Part shown: in pieces, positions 14,887-24,518 of the stretch
Layout of the letters: each line of letters starts with the position of its first letter
Position numbering within the stretch: the stretch's first letter is position 1
Assembly (NCBI GenBank): GCA_944321005.1
Contig: CALUJT010000005.1
Coordinates: 1-25,897 of the forward strand
Direction of reading: 5' to 3'
Origin: an uncultured Atopobiaceae bacterium
GTDB lineage: Bacteria > Actinomycetota > Coriobacteriia > Coriobacteriales > Atopobiaceae
DNA: 25,897 bases
Notes under the pieces: generated by a model
What the model was told of the DNA's origin: nothing
Seen by the model: only the letters and a program-made list of their open reading frames with translations
The model's database searches: none
Program-made: the position numbers and the translations under genes

Positions 14887-17800
14887 ATGCAGCTTAAACA
14901 CACACGACAAGCCATAAAGTCTTGGGGCAAGCCCCTTGTAAGCGTTGTCCTTGCGGCGGCAGTCACCCTCACGTCTGTGCCAATCTCTGCGTTTGCGCCC
15001 GTGATGGCCTATGCCCAGCCCCTCAACCCCCTCGTGCAAAAGAGCGAATGGGGGGGGGTTGCCTCTGAGCTAGGGGGCAGCTCCGTCCAGACCGCCGGCG
15101 AGCAGTCCGGCGTCACCTACACGGCGGACGGTCGTCCGCTCTACGAGAGCGCGTCCGACACCATCTATATCTACAATGCCCTCCAGACCGCCGTCGCCCG
15201 CCAGGAGGACGCGGCCGACCAGCCCGTTCTCACCGGCGACGGCGATGCGAAGACCTTCGGCACCGGTCAGCCCATCTACGCCGAGGACTCCGACGAGCCG
15301 CTCACCTACAGCCCCGAGCACACCTACGTCTACGCTGACGGCTGGGACGAGGGGCTTGAAGACGCTGGCGATAACAACAACGTTGTCGTGAGTGACGAGC
15401 CGGAGGTCCAGGAAGAGTCCGACGCCGAGAAGGACGAGCCGGTTGAGAAGAACGACGCTGCCGAGAAGGACGTCGCGGAGATTGAGCCCACTGAGAACTC
15501 CGCCGAGAAGAGCACCGAATCCGATGAGGTTGATTTGCTGGCGGACGGGGATGAGACCGAAGCCTACAACAGCCTCTCCGGCCGCGACTACGTGGGTCAG
15601 GTCACCAAGCAGATTGGCGACGAGACCTACATCCTCATTGGCAACGAGCAGCAGCTCCGCGCCATCGGCAGCGACAAACCCGTCATCGGCGGCCCGGTGT
15701 ATAGGATTGCGCAGGAACACCATCTTGTCGGAGGATGGAAGGATGAAGAGGGGGCTTCACCGGAGCTGCTGTATCCGGGCGATGCCGACCTGGGCGCCAA
15801 TACCGGGCTGCGGGGCGAGGGCATCGACGACGACAACGGGTACGGCGCCGACATAACCGAAACGTTTAACGACTACTACAAGTATTTCACAATCGGCGAC
15901 GACGGCGCGCGAAACGGTGACGTCAAGAACAACGCTGCGGTCAACACCCGCCTGACGTACTCCGCCGACGCGAACTACATCATCTTTCGCGACATCGACC
16001 TGAAGAGTGCCAACTGGACTCCGATTACCTTTTCAGGGACTATGATCGGCGCCAAGAGCTCGCAGTCTGGCGTGGCCGGCAGCCTCTTCTCGCTGGTCTC
16101 CCAGGACGGCTCGGGCGTCACCTCGGATGACGTTGCCAAGCCGGTCATATCCAACATGACCGTCAACCAGGGCTCGACCATCAAGTCGAACGACTACGTT
16201 GGCGTTGGCTTCTTTGGGACAATCACCAACGTGACCGACAAATGGGGCCTTACGGTCGAGGGCGGCAAAGCGGTGGCCGCCAACTTTATCCTCAAGAACG
16301 CGACGGTCACGAGCAACGCCACAGAAGTGGATGCCGACACAAGCGGTCTTGTTGGCTGGCTCCTCGGCGGGCTCCTCGATCTGATCTTGGGCAAGAACGA
16401 GGACTCCTCACACTATGCGACCGGGGTCTTGGCCGGCCGTGTGGTGGGAGAGGTCTCGCTCGAGGGTGTTGAGGTGGCTTCGAGCACGGTCAGAAACAAT
16501 ACGAGGGGCTACACGGGTGGCCTGGTCGGGTATTCGACGGGGTCAACCCAGTACGCAGGCCTCTCTGAGGCGCTCGGAGGATCAGCCCAGATTCTTGCCG
16601 ACATCCTCAACATCATCCCCGGCCTGGGTCTTGGAGACCTCATTACAATCCTGCTTGGCAAGAACGGCCTCGTCGATGTGTCCAAGCTCATACCCGTTGG
16701 GTACAAGGCGCCGGTGATCTCCGACTGCAAGGTAATCGATCTCAACAGCGACGGTTCGGTCGTTGGCAATGAGAGCAACAGCTTTGCCGGAGGCTTCGCG
16801 GGCGCGCTCATTGGAACGGTGACGAGTGGCTCAAGCGTCTCCGGTGGCGCGATCAGCGTCGTGGCAAAGAGCTACGCCGGTGGCTTCGCGGGCGTGGTGA
16901 GAAACGGGTCGGTCGAAGGAACGCTTGACCTTAGCAAGCTCGCCCAGCTTGAGGTTTGGGACTATACGCCACAGAGCTTGGTATACGACTCTCACGTCTA
17001 CTCGGGTGTCTCCGCTTCCGCTCAGGAGGACTATGCGGGCGGCTTTGCGGGCGGACTCGCAAATGCCTACATGGTCAACGATACGGTTAACACCAAGAGT
17101 GCCGTCAACGTGACGGCGGGTCGCTATGGTGCCGGCGGCTTTGCAGGCGTAGCGTCGCTTGGCTGGCAGGTTGACCTTGGTAAGGGCGACAATGGCGGCA
17201 CGACGGTGGGCTCGCTCCTTGGTCAGGTTAACGGCCTGCTGTCTGAAATCTTGTCAGGTAAGCACCCCGAAACTGACGCCGACCCGCTGCTCGCGCTTGT
17301 GGGCATCAAGGAGACTGAGCTCCTTGGCACCCAGGTGAGCGCGGACGCAATATCCGTTTCTGCCCAAAAGAACGCCGGCGGCCTGGTGGGCGAGGGCGAT
17401 GGCACCGTTATCGCGAGCACCCATGCGGCCGTTGACGGCGGCGAGCAGGGAGAGACCTATTGGAATTCTGAGGTTCCCGACAAGCTCAAGCAGCACCTGG
17501 GACTCTCCGACGATCCGGTCGATCAAGGCGTTGTGGTGGAGGGGCTTGCCTCCGTTTCCGCCTCGGACGCCAACGCCGGCGGCATCGCGGGCAGTCTGAA
17601 CGTCGCCAGCGGTGGCGGCCTTGTCAATAACACGCTTGGCCTCAACAACCTCATACCGTTTGTTGTGGCCGACATTGACGTCTCCGGAGACGGCTTTACC
17701 GTCAGTGCCGCCGGCGCCTACGCCGCTGGAGGCGTTGGCGTCGTGACGGGCGGCCACGTTCGAGACGTTGAGGTCAGTGGGGTCTCGGCCATTACCGCGT

Positions 17801-20800
17801 CCAATTACGCAGGCGGCTTCTTTGGCGCCTCGGGAACGGGAAGCGTGGTCAGCGACGGCGGCATCAACCTGCTTGGCCTTAACCTTGTTCAAATCAACAA
17901 CCTGCTCCAGGTGGGTGCGGCCGTGCAGACAACCGCGGATACCGTCACCGTGAGCGGCGTTGACGCCGGCATGAAGGTCACGGCAACGGGAGACGGCACT
18001 TCGACCGATGCGGGCGAGAAGCCCGTCACGGCGGGCGGCTTTGTCGCGCTGGGGAGCGCCACGGCGGTGAACTCCGCGCACGTTACCAACCTCGCGTCCG
18101 TGAGCGCAAACGTCCACGACGGTGCGATCGCCGCCAACGGTCAAGCCGGCGGTTTCGTCGGCGAGTCCACCGCGTCGGGGCTCGCGGACGTGGCGGACAA
18201 GGACAGCATCCTCAGCCTGGTGAAAATCAACGGCCTTCTCGGCGCCGTGACCTACCTCCTACCCACCTACACAGACGTGGACGTCTCCTTTGTGGGCGAG
18301 GCCAGCGTCAAGGCGGACAGCGCCGGCGGCTTTGCCGGGACGTTCGAGGCCGGGACGGTGGACAACTCCGCCCGCGAGGAGGCGCAGCAATGGGCCGTCT
18401 ACGGCATCGACGAGGTCCTCGGCGGCGCCTATGCGGGCGGCTTTGGCGGCAACGTCTACTCGGGCGCGCTGGCGGACGCGGGCAAGGGTATCAGCATCCT
18501 CGGCGACATCTCGGGGCTCAAAGTCGATGTCACCGGGCTCCTCAACCTCATCGGCGCCTACGTCCCCACCATCAAGGGCGCGGGCGTGAGCTCCTCGGAT
18601 CGCGGCCTCAAGGTGAGCGCGACGACGGAGCGCGACGGCGACTCCTCCTCTGGCTCGGCCGGCGGCTTCATCGGCTGCGGTTCGGGCGTGCAGATAAGCG
18701 GAAGCAACGTGAGCGTCCTGCGCAGCACTGCTGTCAAGGAGCCGGAGGACCTCGAGGCCACGGAGGCCCCGACCTACTTTGATGACACACAGAGCGAGTA
18801 TGCCGTCACGGGCGCGCGCTATGCCGGCGGCTACATCGGCATGATGAACATCGGAAGCGCGGCCTCGGTGGGCAAGGGCATCGGGATCTTGGGCGACTCC
18901 ATCCAGCTCACCGACCTGGTGGGCGCGCTGCAGGTGGTGACCTCCACCATAGAGCACTCCAATGTCACCGGCGCCGCCGGCGGCTTCTCGGTCCGCGCCT
19001 CCGCGAAGGACGCGAGCGCGCAGGGCGACGCGGGCGGCTTTGCCGGCATCGTGCTGGGCGGCCACATCCAGGACTCCAACGCCCGCAACTTCTCCCACAT
19101 CATCGGCCAGAGGTCGGCGGGCGGCTACGCGGGCGAGATCGCGCCCGGTGCCGTCGCGGACGTGCTGGGCGATGGCGGCATCCTCAAGGACTTTGTCGGC
19201 GTCAGCAGCCTGCTCTCGCTCGTCCAGGCCTTTGTTCCCTCCGTCCGCAACAGCGAGACCACGGCCGTCCCCTGCGGCGGCGTGGTGCGCGCCCAGGCGC
19301 TCTCTGACGCGAGTCACCTGCGCGGCATGGCCGGCGGCTACGTGGGTCACAACGAGGGCGGGCAGATCTGGGGCAACAACGGCGACTCCTGGAAGACGGC
19401 CACGGACCCCTACACCGGCCCGCAGCGCGAGGCCGCGGCGGTGCGCATCCGCTCCGTCTACGGCGCGGAGTTTGCGGGCGGCTTCACCGGCCTCATGGAG
19501 GCGGCCGATACGGCCGAGACGGGCAGCCTCGGCCTGCTCTGGGGCCTCATCAGCGTTGACAACCTGCTCGGAGCACTTGGCGTGGCCTATCCCACCGAGG
19601 AGAACACCGCAGTTTACGGTCCGCTCGCCAAGCTTGACCCGGATACCTGGAACGGCTGGGTCGAGCACGTGGGCAAGCACGGCGGCTACGGCGAGGAGTT
19701 GACGGCTGCCGGCAAGGTAGACACGCAGGAGGCGCTTAACGCCCTTGTTGGCAGCTACGTGTACGGCATGAGCGTGGTTGCGGGCCGCACGGCGGTCGCA
19801 GATGCGGGGGAGGCAAACCCGCTCGAGGGCGGAAGCGCCGGCGGCTACGTGGGCGCCATGGTGTCGGGAACCGTCACCAACGGGCAGGCCCATGACGTGC
19901 GCCAGGTGCGCGGCATGCGCTCGGCGGGCGGCTTTGCCGGGAGCGCCCAGGCGGGCGGGGCGGCAACGCTGGGCAGCGTCAATCTACTGGGTGGCAGCCT
20001 CAACGTGGGGCAGCTCCTCGGCGTGGCCCAGGTCTTCGTCCCCGTGATCAAGTCCTCCTCGGTCGAGGGCTATCGCGCCGGCATGACCGTCACTTCTCCC
20101 GGCGCGGGCAGCCGCGAGGCTGATACCGCGCACGCAACGGGCAACGCCGGCGGCTACATCGGCTACGGCGCGGGCGCGCAGATCTGGGGCGACGCCCAGG
20201 AGGGCGCCGAGGGCGAGAAGGACGGCGCCTCGGACGCGGCCGCCTGCCGCGCCTCCAACCTGCGACGCGTTGAGGCTTCGGCCTATGCGGGCGGCTACGC
20301 GGGCCTGCTCACCTCGGGCTCCGCGGCCAACGTGGGGACCAGCGGGGTTTCCGACGGCTTCCTCCAGGAGCTCCTTGACACGATCATCGGCGGCACGGGC
20401 ATCGACAACCTGGCCAACGTGCTCCAGGCAACCATGTCCACCGTGCGCGGCGCCTCCGTGAGCGCGGCGGACCCGGCGTGGGGCTTCACCGTGGAGGGCG
20501 TCCGCACGGACACGGTCACCTACCCAATGGCCGCGGGCGGCTTCGTCGGCATGGCCCAGGCAACGGTCCTCGGCTCGCAGGACGGCGAGAGCGACTCAAG
20601 CTCTCACGTGACGGTGAGCGACCTTCGCGGCGTCGACGGCGGCCTCTATGCCGGCGGCTTTGTGGGCGTCGCCCAGACGGGCGGCGTGGCCGAGGTCTCC
20701 GGCGGCACCGGGGAGGGCTCGCAGACCTCGATCCTCGACCTTCTCAAGCTGGGCGACGTGAGCGTGATCCAGGCGTTCCAGCCCGTCATCTACGACGCCG

Positions 20801-22872
20801 CGACGAGTGGCGTGGCCGACGGCGTGACCGTGCGCGCCCACACCTGGGACGAGGGCGGTCTGCTCGGCTCCCAGCGCGTGAGCGGCAACGCGGGCGGCTT
20901 TGCCGGGACCATCATGGGCGGCATGATGCATCGCTGCGGCGTGAGTGGGCTCAGCTCCGTGAGCGCGCCCAACTACAGCGGGGGCTTCGTAGGCTACACG
21001 GGCAAAACGGGCATCGCTGACGTCGAGGATGTGAGTGCGCTCGACAAGCTGCTCGGGGTCACCGCCGGCGTGGCAAACGTCATCGGCACCACGGTCGAGG
21101 ACTGCTCGGTCGCGGGAAAGGCCGGCGGATTCACCGTGGTCTCCCAGGGCACGGGCGGCGCCACGCCGGAGAACGGCGCCACGGGCGCGGGCGAGCAGAT
21201 GGCCGGCGGCTTTGTGGGCTATGCGGACGTCTCGCACGTCACGGGTTCCAACGTGAGCAACCTCAAGCTGGTCAGGAGCCCCCAGGCGGCCGGCGGCTTT
21301 GCCGCAACGACGAGCTACGCCTACCTCGTCAACGCGGAGGTGGACTCCAAGCTCGTGGACGTGCTGCTCAAGGTGGTGAACCGGCTGCTTGAGGCGCTGC
21401 GGGTGGGCGACCTGGAAGACCTCGACGTCATTCAGATTTCGCTCCCCGGTGGCGGGATTCTCAAGCTCGAGGTGAAGGTGCTCGGCGACGGCGATACGCT
21501 CTCCGTCACGCTGCTTGGCATCGACGTCACGGTCTCGCTGGTCAAGGGCACCGGGGACGGCCAGACCGACGTGGTCAACGTCACCATTGGCGACTCCACC
21601 ATCACGCTGCCGGTCAACAAGGACGGCACCATAGACACGGACCAGGCCAAGGCCGAGCTCCAGATCAACCTCATCAAGGGCAACCGCACCGTCATCGAGG
21701 AGAGCTCCGTGACGGGCGTCTCCGAGGGTTACGATGTCTTTGGTGGCGGTGCCACGCAGACCGGGGAGGCCCAGGATGGCGCGACGAGCGGCTATGCCGG
21801 GGGCTTTGTCGGCCACAACAACGAGGGCCGGCTCTTCAATAACGACATGCGTTACGCCGACGTGGTGAGCGGGTCCGCAGGCAAAACGGGCCCCTTCACC
21901 GGCGCGACCAGCTACAGCTCAAACTGGTGGTTCAACGACGTCACGGACATCGAGCAGGGCAACACCTATCACGTCTACCGCGATCCCTTACTTGTCGAGA
22001 AGAACGTGGAGGGTGTTGACGCCAGCGCAATGAGCGTCTCCTCAGGGGAACCCGACGGCGGCGACCCGGCCGACCAGTCGTCCACGGAGGCCGTATGGGC
22101 GCGCTTTGACGTGAGCGAACACCGGCCCGTGAACGGCACCAACCACGAAGACTGGAAGAACGCCACCGTGGGCGGCGCGTCCCTGGGCGTCTACGCGTCT
22201 GCGGGCAAGGCCGTCCTCATGGCCGACACAGCCGTCACCGACAACACCGGCGGCCTCACGCCCGAGCCCGGGGACGGTCAGGACCCGTGCGAGGCGCTCG
22301 TGAACGTGACCATCCAGAAGGTCTGGAACGACGGCGGCAACCGCGGGGGAACGCGCCCGGAGAGCATCACCGTGACGCTCACCGCAAGCTATACGGATGC
22401 GAAAGACCAGACTGTCGTGCCTGAGGAGATTCAGCGCACGGACTTGGACGGGAATCCGGTGGGGAAGCCCATTTCCAATCCCATGACGGTGACGCTCAGC
22501 GGAAAGGACGCCTCAGCATGGTCCGAGACCTGGCGCAAGGTGGTCGAGGACCTTCCCGTTGCCTTCCGGGACGAGGACGGGACGCTGCACTACTACACCT
22601 ACACCGCCTCTGAGGTCGAGGGCCTTGGAGGGGAGTACACCGTCTCTTACGAGACGGACAGTAAGGAGAACGTGATTACTATCACCAACTCCCTGCCTCT
22701 GCCTGAAACAGGCGGTATGGGCACTACCCCGTTCCTGTTCGTCGGCCTTGCGACTCTCGCGCTCGGCGGCATCTGGCTCGACCAGCAGCGTCGACGCCGG
22801 AATCCGCCGCGCGCCTACGCCGGCGCTCACTTTGCGAATGCCGCGCCGAATACTCGACGCGCTTCGAAATAG
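14887..22872 (+). CDS. Giant LPETG cell-wall-anchored adhesin with GLUG-like repeats and a Cna-B domain
   Basis: A 2661-residue secreted surface protein. Residues 1 to about 43 are a signal peptide (WGKPLVSVVLAAAVTLTS core, cleaved near MAYA). An acidic Glu/Asp/Lys-rich linker spans about 165-220. A domain with YIIFRDIDLKSANWTPITF follows, then about 30 glycine motifs of the form AGGFxG or AGGYxG between residues 540 and 2310, suggesting a long beta-helical stalk. Residues about 2470-2600 are a Cna-B domain with an isopeptide lysine (IQKVWND), a catalytic Glu (ASEVE) and an Asn (TITNS). LPETG is at 2605-2609, then a membrane helix, RRRR, and an unusually long 23-residue tail. It is probably the tip or an accessory adhesin of a pilus assembled by the sortase downstream. 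A run of nine G at codons 55-58 could switch it off. The first third seems less GC-rich than the rest. The ribosome site is weak (TTGGGGAT). Confidence 0.88.
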   Translation: MQLKHTRQAIKSWGKPLVSVVLAAAVTLTSVPISAFAPVMAYAQPLNPLVQKSEWGGVASELGGSSVQTAGEQSGVTYTADGRPLYESASDTIYIYNALQTAVARQEDAADQPVLTGDGDAKTFGTGQPIYAEDSDEPLTYSPEHTYVYADGWDEGLEDAGDNNNVVVSDEPEVQEESDAEKDEPVEKNDAAEKDVAEIEPTENSAEKSTESDEVDLLADGDETEAYNSLSGRDYVGQVTKQIGDETYILIGNEQQLRAIGSDKPVIGGPVYRIAQEHHLVGGWKDEEGASPELLYPGDADLGANTGLRGEGIDDDNGYGADITETFNDYYKYFTIGDDGARNGDVKNNAAVNTRLTYSADANYIIFRDIDLKSANWTPITFSGTMIGAKSSQSGVAGSLFSLVSQDGSGVTSDDVAKPVISNMTVNQGSTIKSNDYVGVGFFGTITNVTDKWGLTVEGGKAVAANFILKNATVTSNATEVDADTSGLVGWLLGGLLDLILGKNEDSSHYATGVLAGRVVGEVSLEGVEVASSTVRNNTRGYTGGLVGYSTGSTQYAGLSEALGGSAQILADILNIIPGLGLGDLITILLGKNGLVDVSKLIPVGYKAPVISDCKVIDLNSDGSVVGNESNSFAGGFAGALIGTVTSGSSVSGGAISVVAKSYAGGFAGVVRNGSVEGTLDLSKLAQLEVWDYTPQSLVYDSHVYSGVSASAQEDYAGGFAGGLANAYMVNDTVNTKSAVNVTAGRYGAGGFAGVASLGWQVDLGKGDNGGTTVGSLLGQVNGLLSEILSGKHPETDADPLLALVGIKETELLGTQVSADAISVSAQKNAGGLVGEGDGTVIASTHAAVDGGEQGETYWNSEVPDKLKQHLGLSDDPVDQGVVVEGLASVSASDANAGGIAGSLNVASGGGLVNNTLGLNNLIPFVVADIDVSGDGFTVSAAGAYAAGGVGVVTGGHVRDVEVSGVSAITASNYAGGFFGASGTGSVVSDGGINLLGLNLVQINNLLQVGAAVQTTADTVTVSGVDAGMKVTATGDGTSTDAGEKPVTAGGFVALGSATAVNSAHVTNLASVSANVHDGAIAANGQAGGFVGESTASGLADVADKDSILSLVKINGLLGAVTYLLPTYTDVDVSFVGEASVKADSAGGFAGTFEAGTVDNSAREEAQQWAVYGIDEVLGGAYAGGFGGNVYSGALADAGKGISILGDISGLKVDVTGLLNLIGAYVPTIKGAGVSSSDRGLKVSATTERDGDSSSGSAGGFIGCGSGVQISGSNVSVLRSTAVKEPEDLEATEAPTYFDDTQSEYAVTGARYAGGYIGMMNIGSAASVGKGIGILGDSIQLTDLVGALQVVTSTIEHSNVTGAAGGFSVRASAKDASAQGDAGGFAGIVLGGHIQDSNARNFSHIIGQRSAGGYAGEIAPGAVADVLGDGGILKDFVGVSSLLSLVQAFVPSVRNSETTAVPCGGVVRAQALSDASHLRGMAGGYVGHNEGGQIWGNNGDSWKTATDPYTGPQREAAAVRIRSVYGAEFAGGFTGLMEAADTAETGSLGLLWGLISVDNLLGALGVAYPTEENTAVYGPLAKLDPDTWNGWVEHVGKHGGYGEELTAAGKVDTQEALNALVGSYVYGMSVVAGRTAVADAGEANPLEGGSAGGYVGAMVSGTVTNGQAHDVRQVRGMRSAGGFAGSAQAGGAATLGSVNLLGGSLNVGQLLGVAQVFVPVIKSSSVEGYRAGMTVTSPGAGSREADTAHATGNAGGYIGYGAGAQIWGDAQEGAEGEKDGASDAAACRASNLRRVEASAYAGGYAGLLTSGSAANVGTSGVSDGFLQELLDTIIGGTGIDNLANVLQATMSTVRGASVSAADPAWGFTVEGVRTDTVTYPMAAGGFVGMAQATVLGSQDGESDSSSHVTVSDLRGVDGGLYAGGFVGVAQTGGVAEVSGGTGEGSQTSILDLLKLGDVSVIQAFQPVIYDAATSGVADGVTVRAHTWDEGGLLGSQRVSGNAGGFAGTIMGGMMHRCGVSGLSSVSAPNYSGGFVGYTGKTGIADVEDVSALDKLLGVTAGVANVIGTTVEDCSVAGKAGGFTVVSQGTGGATPENGATGAGEQMAGGFVGYADVSHVTGSNVSNLKLVRSPQAAGGFAATTSYAYLVNAEVDSKLVDVLLKVVNRLLEALRVGDLEDLDVIQISLPGGGILKLEVKVLGDGDTLSVTLLGIDVTVSLVKGTGDGQTDVVNVTIGDSTITLPVNKDGTIDTDQAKAELQINLIKGNRTVIEESSVTGVSEGYDVFGGGATQTGEAQDGATSGYAGGFVGHNNEGRLFNNDMRYADVVSGSAGKTGPFTGATSYSSNWWFNDVTDIEQGNTYHVYRDPLLVEKNVEGVDASAMSVSSGEPDGGDPADQSSTEAVWARFDVSEHRPVNGTNHEDWKNATVGGASLGVYASAGKAVLMADTAVTDNTGGLTPEPGDGQDPCEALVNVTIQKVWNDGGNRGGTRPESITVTLTASYTDAKDQTVVPEEIQRTDLDGNPVGKPISNPMTVTLSGKDASAWSETWRKVVEDLPVAFRDEDGTLHYYTYTASEVEGLGGEYTVSYETDSKENVITITNSLPLPETGGMGTTPFLFVGLATLALGGIWLDQQRRRRNPPRAYAGAHFANAAPNTRRASK
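15050..15058 (+). repeat. Homopolymeric G9 tract inside the adhesin gene
   Basis: Nine consecutive G encode Trp-Gly-Gly-Val at residues 55-58, about a dozen residues after the predicted signal peptide cleavage. Loss or gain of one base would shift the frame and end translation early. Confidence 0.9.
16500..21835 (+). repeat. Protein-level repeat array in the adhesin
   Basis: About 30 AGG(F/Y)xG motifs. From about 17870 on, ten copies of a longer unit can be seen, each holding a hydrophobic segment of the form NLLGxxQxxxPxI followed by a VxV stretch. These segments start near 17871, 18217, 18511, 18900, 19195, 19549, 20000, 20398, 20750 and 21051, so units run about 100-150 residues and carry two glycine motifs each. 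DNA identity between units is low, so they are old. Confidence 0.75.
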
Positions 22873-22907
22873 GTAAGTAAGTTGCATCAGAAAGAAAGGA
22901 TGAAAAG

Positions 22908-24497
22908 ATGCACAAGGTAACTAGAAAGTTGGCGGCACTGCTCGCAGTGCTCGCCCTAGCGGTGGGAGCCCTCTTCACCGCTACCCCCGCTATGGCAGCG
23001 GGAAACACTGGTACCATTACAGTGACCAGCAACAGTAAAGAGTTCGAAGGCAAGACGGTTTCGGCCTATCAGGTTTTCAAGGTCGATAACGGCTCCTATG
23101 TTTTGAATGACACGTTCAAGAAGTTCTTCGTGGATGAGTGCGGTCTCACGGATGACGAAACGCTTTCCTCCAAGGCGTTCGAGTACGTTAATGCCTTGGG
23201 AGCGGATGATGACGAGAACGTCATCAACTTCGCCAAGAAGATGCGCGCTTGGGTTCTTGCCCAGACCCCCGCAATCGAAGCCACTGGCACTGGGGATGCA
23301 GCCGAAAGTTCGAGCAATTATGTTGCCACGATTGCTGTTGATCCGGGCTACTACCTCGTCGTTCCCGCGCTTGGTTCCACGGGTAGCAACAACCGTGGCA
23401 CCGATGCCATGCTGACGAACGTGGTGGTCGACGAGACGGCGGACATCCAGCTCAAGAGCGAGTACCCGACCGTCTCCAAGACCATTGATGGCGAGCACGG
23501 CTCCATGGATCAGATTGATAAAGAGATTGAGTTCACCGTGAAGTCGAAGGTGCCCGATACCACGAACTTCAAGACTTACAACATGAAGTTCACGGATACC
23601 TTCACTGATGGTCTTACCTTCGTGCCGGGTTCGGTAAAGGTGACTATCGGCGGTGACACCATGGCAGCCACCACCGACTACACGGTGACCGAGCCGAGTG
23701 GCGGTGACAACACGCTGACTATCGATCTGGTTGACGTCAAAGGGCACATTACGGGCAGCCAGTACGCCACGGGTGAAGAGATTGTCATCACCTATAAGGC
23801 AAAGCTGAACAAGAACGCCATCGTTGACGACAATCCTGAGACCAACTCGGTCAAGATCAACTACTCCAACGACCCCAATGGCGGATATGACGGCGAGACC
23901 GAGGTAGACAAGGATAAGGTCTATACCTTCGACATCGACCTCCACAAGTACGCTGCTGGCAACGAGAGCGCGTATCTTGCTGATGCCGAGTTCAAGCTTT
24001 ACGCTAACGAGGGCGATGCCGATGCCGAGACTCCCGATACCGCAATCAAGTTCGTTAAGGTTGATGGTACGCACTACCGCGTCGCTACGGCCGATGAGAT
24101 TACGACTCCTGGCGGCCTGACGATCACGGATACCATCACTACGGTCAGTAGCGGTATGGTGAACATCGACGGTCTCGGTGAGGGCGACTATTGGCTCAAG
24201 GAAACCAAGGCGCCGAGCGGCTTCAACAAGCCCGAGGATCCGTTCAAGGTCAACATCGATGCGACATTCGAGGCTGACGGCACGCTTGAATCGTCGACGG
24301 TGACCGTTGACACTACGCCGAACACCGTTGATGACAATACCGTTAAGATCGAGAACCGTCAGGGCACCCTTCTCCCCGGCACCGGTGGCATGGGTACCGT
24401 GATCTTCACCGTCGTCGGCGTGGCCGCCATCGCCGGTGGTGCCATCTGGTGCGTGAGCCGTCGTCGCGCCACGTCTAACGGTGCGCACACGGCGTAA
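22908..24497 (+). CDS. SpaA/SpaH-type major pilin with LPGTG anchor
   Basis: A 529-residue isopeptide-forming fimbrial protein. Residues 1-31 are a signal peptide (LAALLAVLALAVGALF, cleaved after AMAA). An N-terminal pilin domain contains AYQVFKVDNGSYV. SEYPTVSKTIDG near residue 190 is the likely pilin-motif region whose Lys is used to link subunits. A central domain of the isopeptide kind follows, then a third domain (DIDLHKYA to YWLKETKAPSGF) with the E-box Glu. LPGTG is at 489-493, followed by a membrane helix and a charged tail. It is probably the shaft subunit polymerised by the class C sortase 21 nt downstream, and it follows the adhesin by 35 nt. Codon use is visibly less GC-rich than in the adhesin and sortase genes, which fits a highly expressed or exchanged gene. 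The ribosome site is AAAGGA. Confidence 0.92.
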   Translation: MHKVTRKLAALLAVLALAVGALFTATPAMAAGNTGTITVTSNSKEFEGKTVSAYQVFKVDNGSYVLNDTFKKFFVDECGLTDDETLSSKAFEYVNALGADDDENVINFAKKMRAWVLAQTPAIEATGTGDAAESSSNYVATIAVDPGYYLVVPALGSTGSNNRGTDAMLTNVVVDETADIQLKSEYPTVSKTIDGEHGSMDQIDKEIEFTVKSKVPDTTNFKTYNMKFTDTFTDGLTFVPGSVKVTIGGDTMAATTDYTVTEPSGGDNTLTIDLVDVKGHITGSQYATGEEIVITYKAKLNKNAIVDDNPETNSVKINYSNDPNGGYDGETEVDKDKVYTFDIDLHKYAAGNESAYLADAEFKLYANEGDADAETPDTAIKFVKVDGTHYRVATADEITTPGGLTITDTITTVSSGMVNIDGLGEGDYWLKETKAPSGFNKPEDPFKVNIDATFEADGTLESSTVTVDTTPNTVDDNTVKIENRQGTLLPGTGGMGTVIFTVVGVAAIAGGAIWCVSRRRATSNGAHTA

Positions 24498-24518
24498 CGA
24501 GCCCGTTCCGGAGTCGTT

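Noticed and set aside
18259..19893. 544-codon minus-strand frame opposite the adhesin
   Set aside because: Antisense shadow of the repeat region; Ala/Arg/Val/His composition follows from reverse reading of Gly/Ala/Ser codons.
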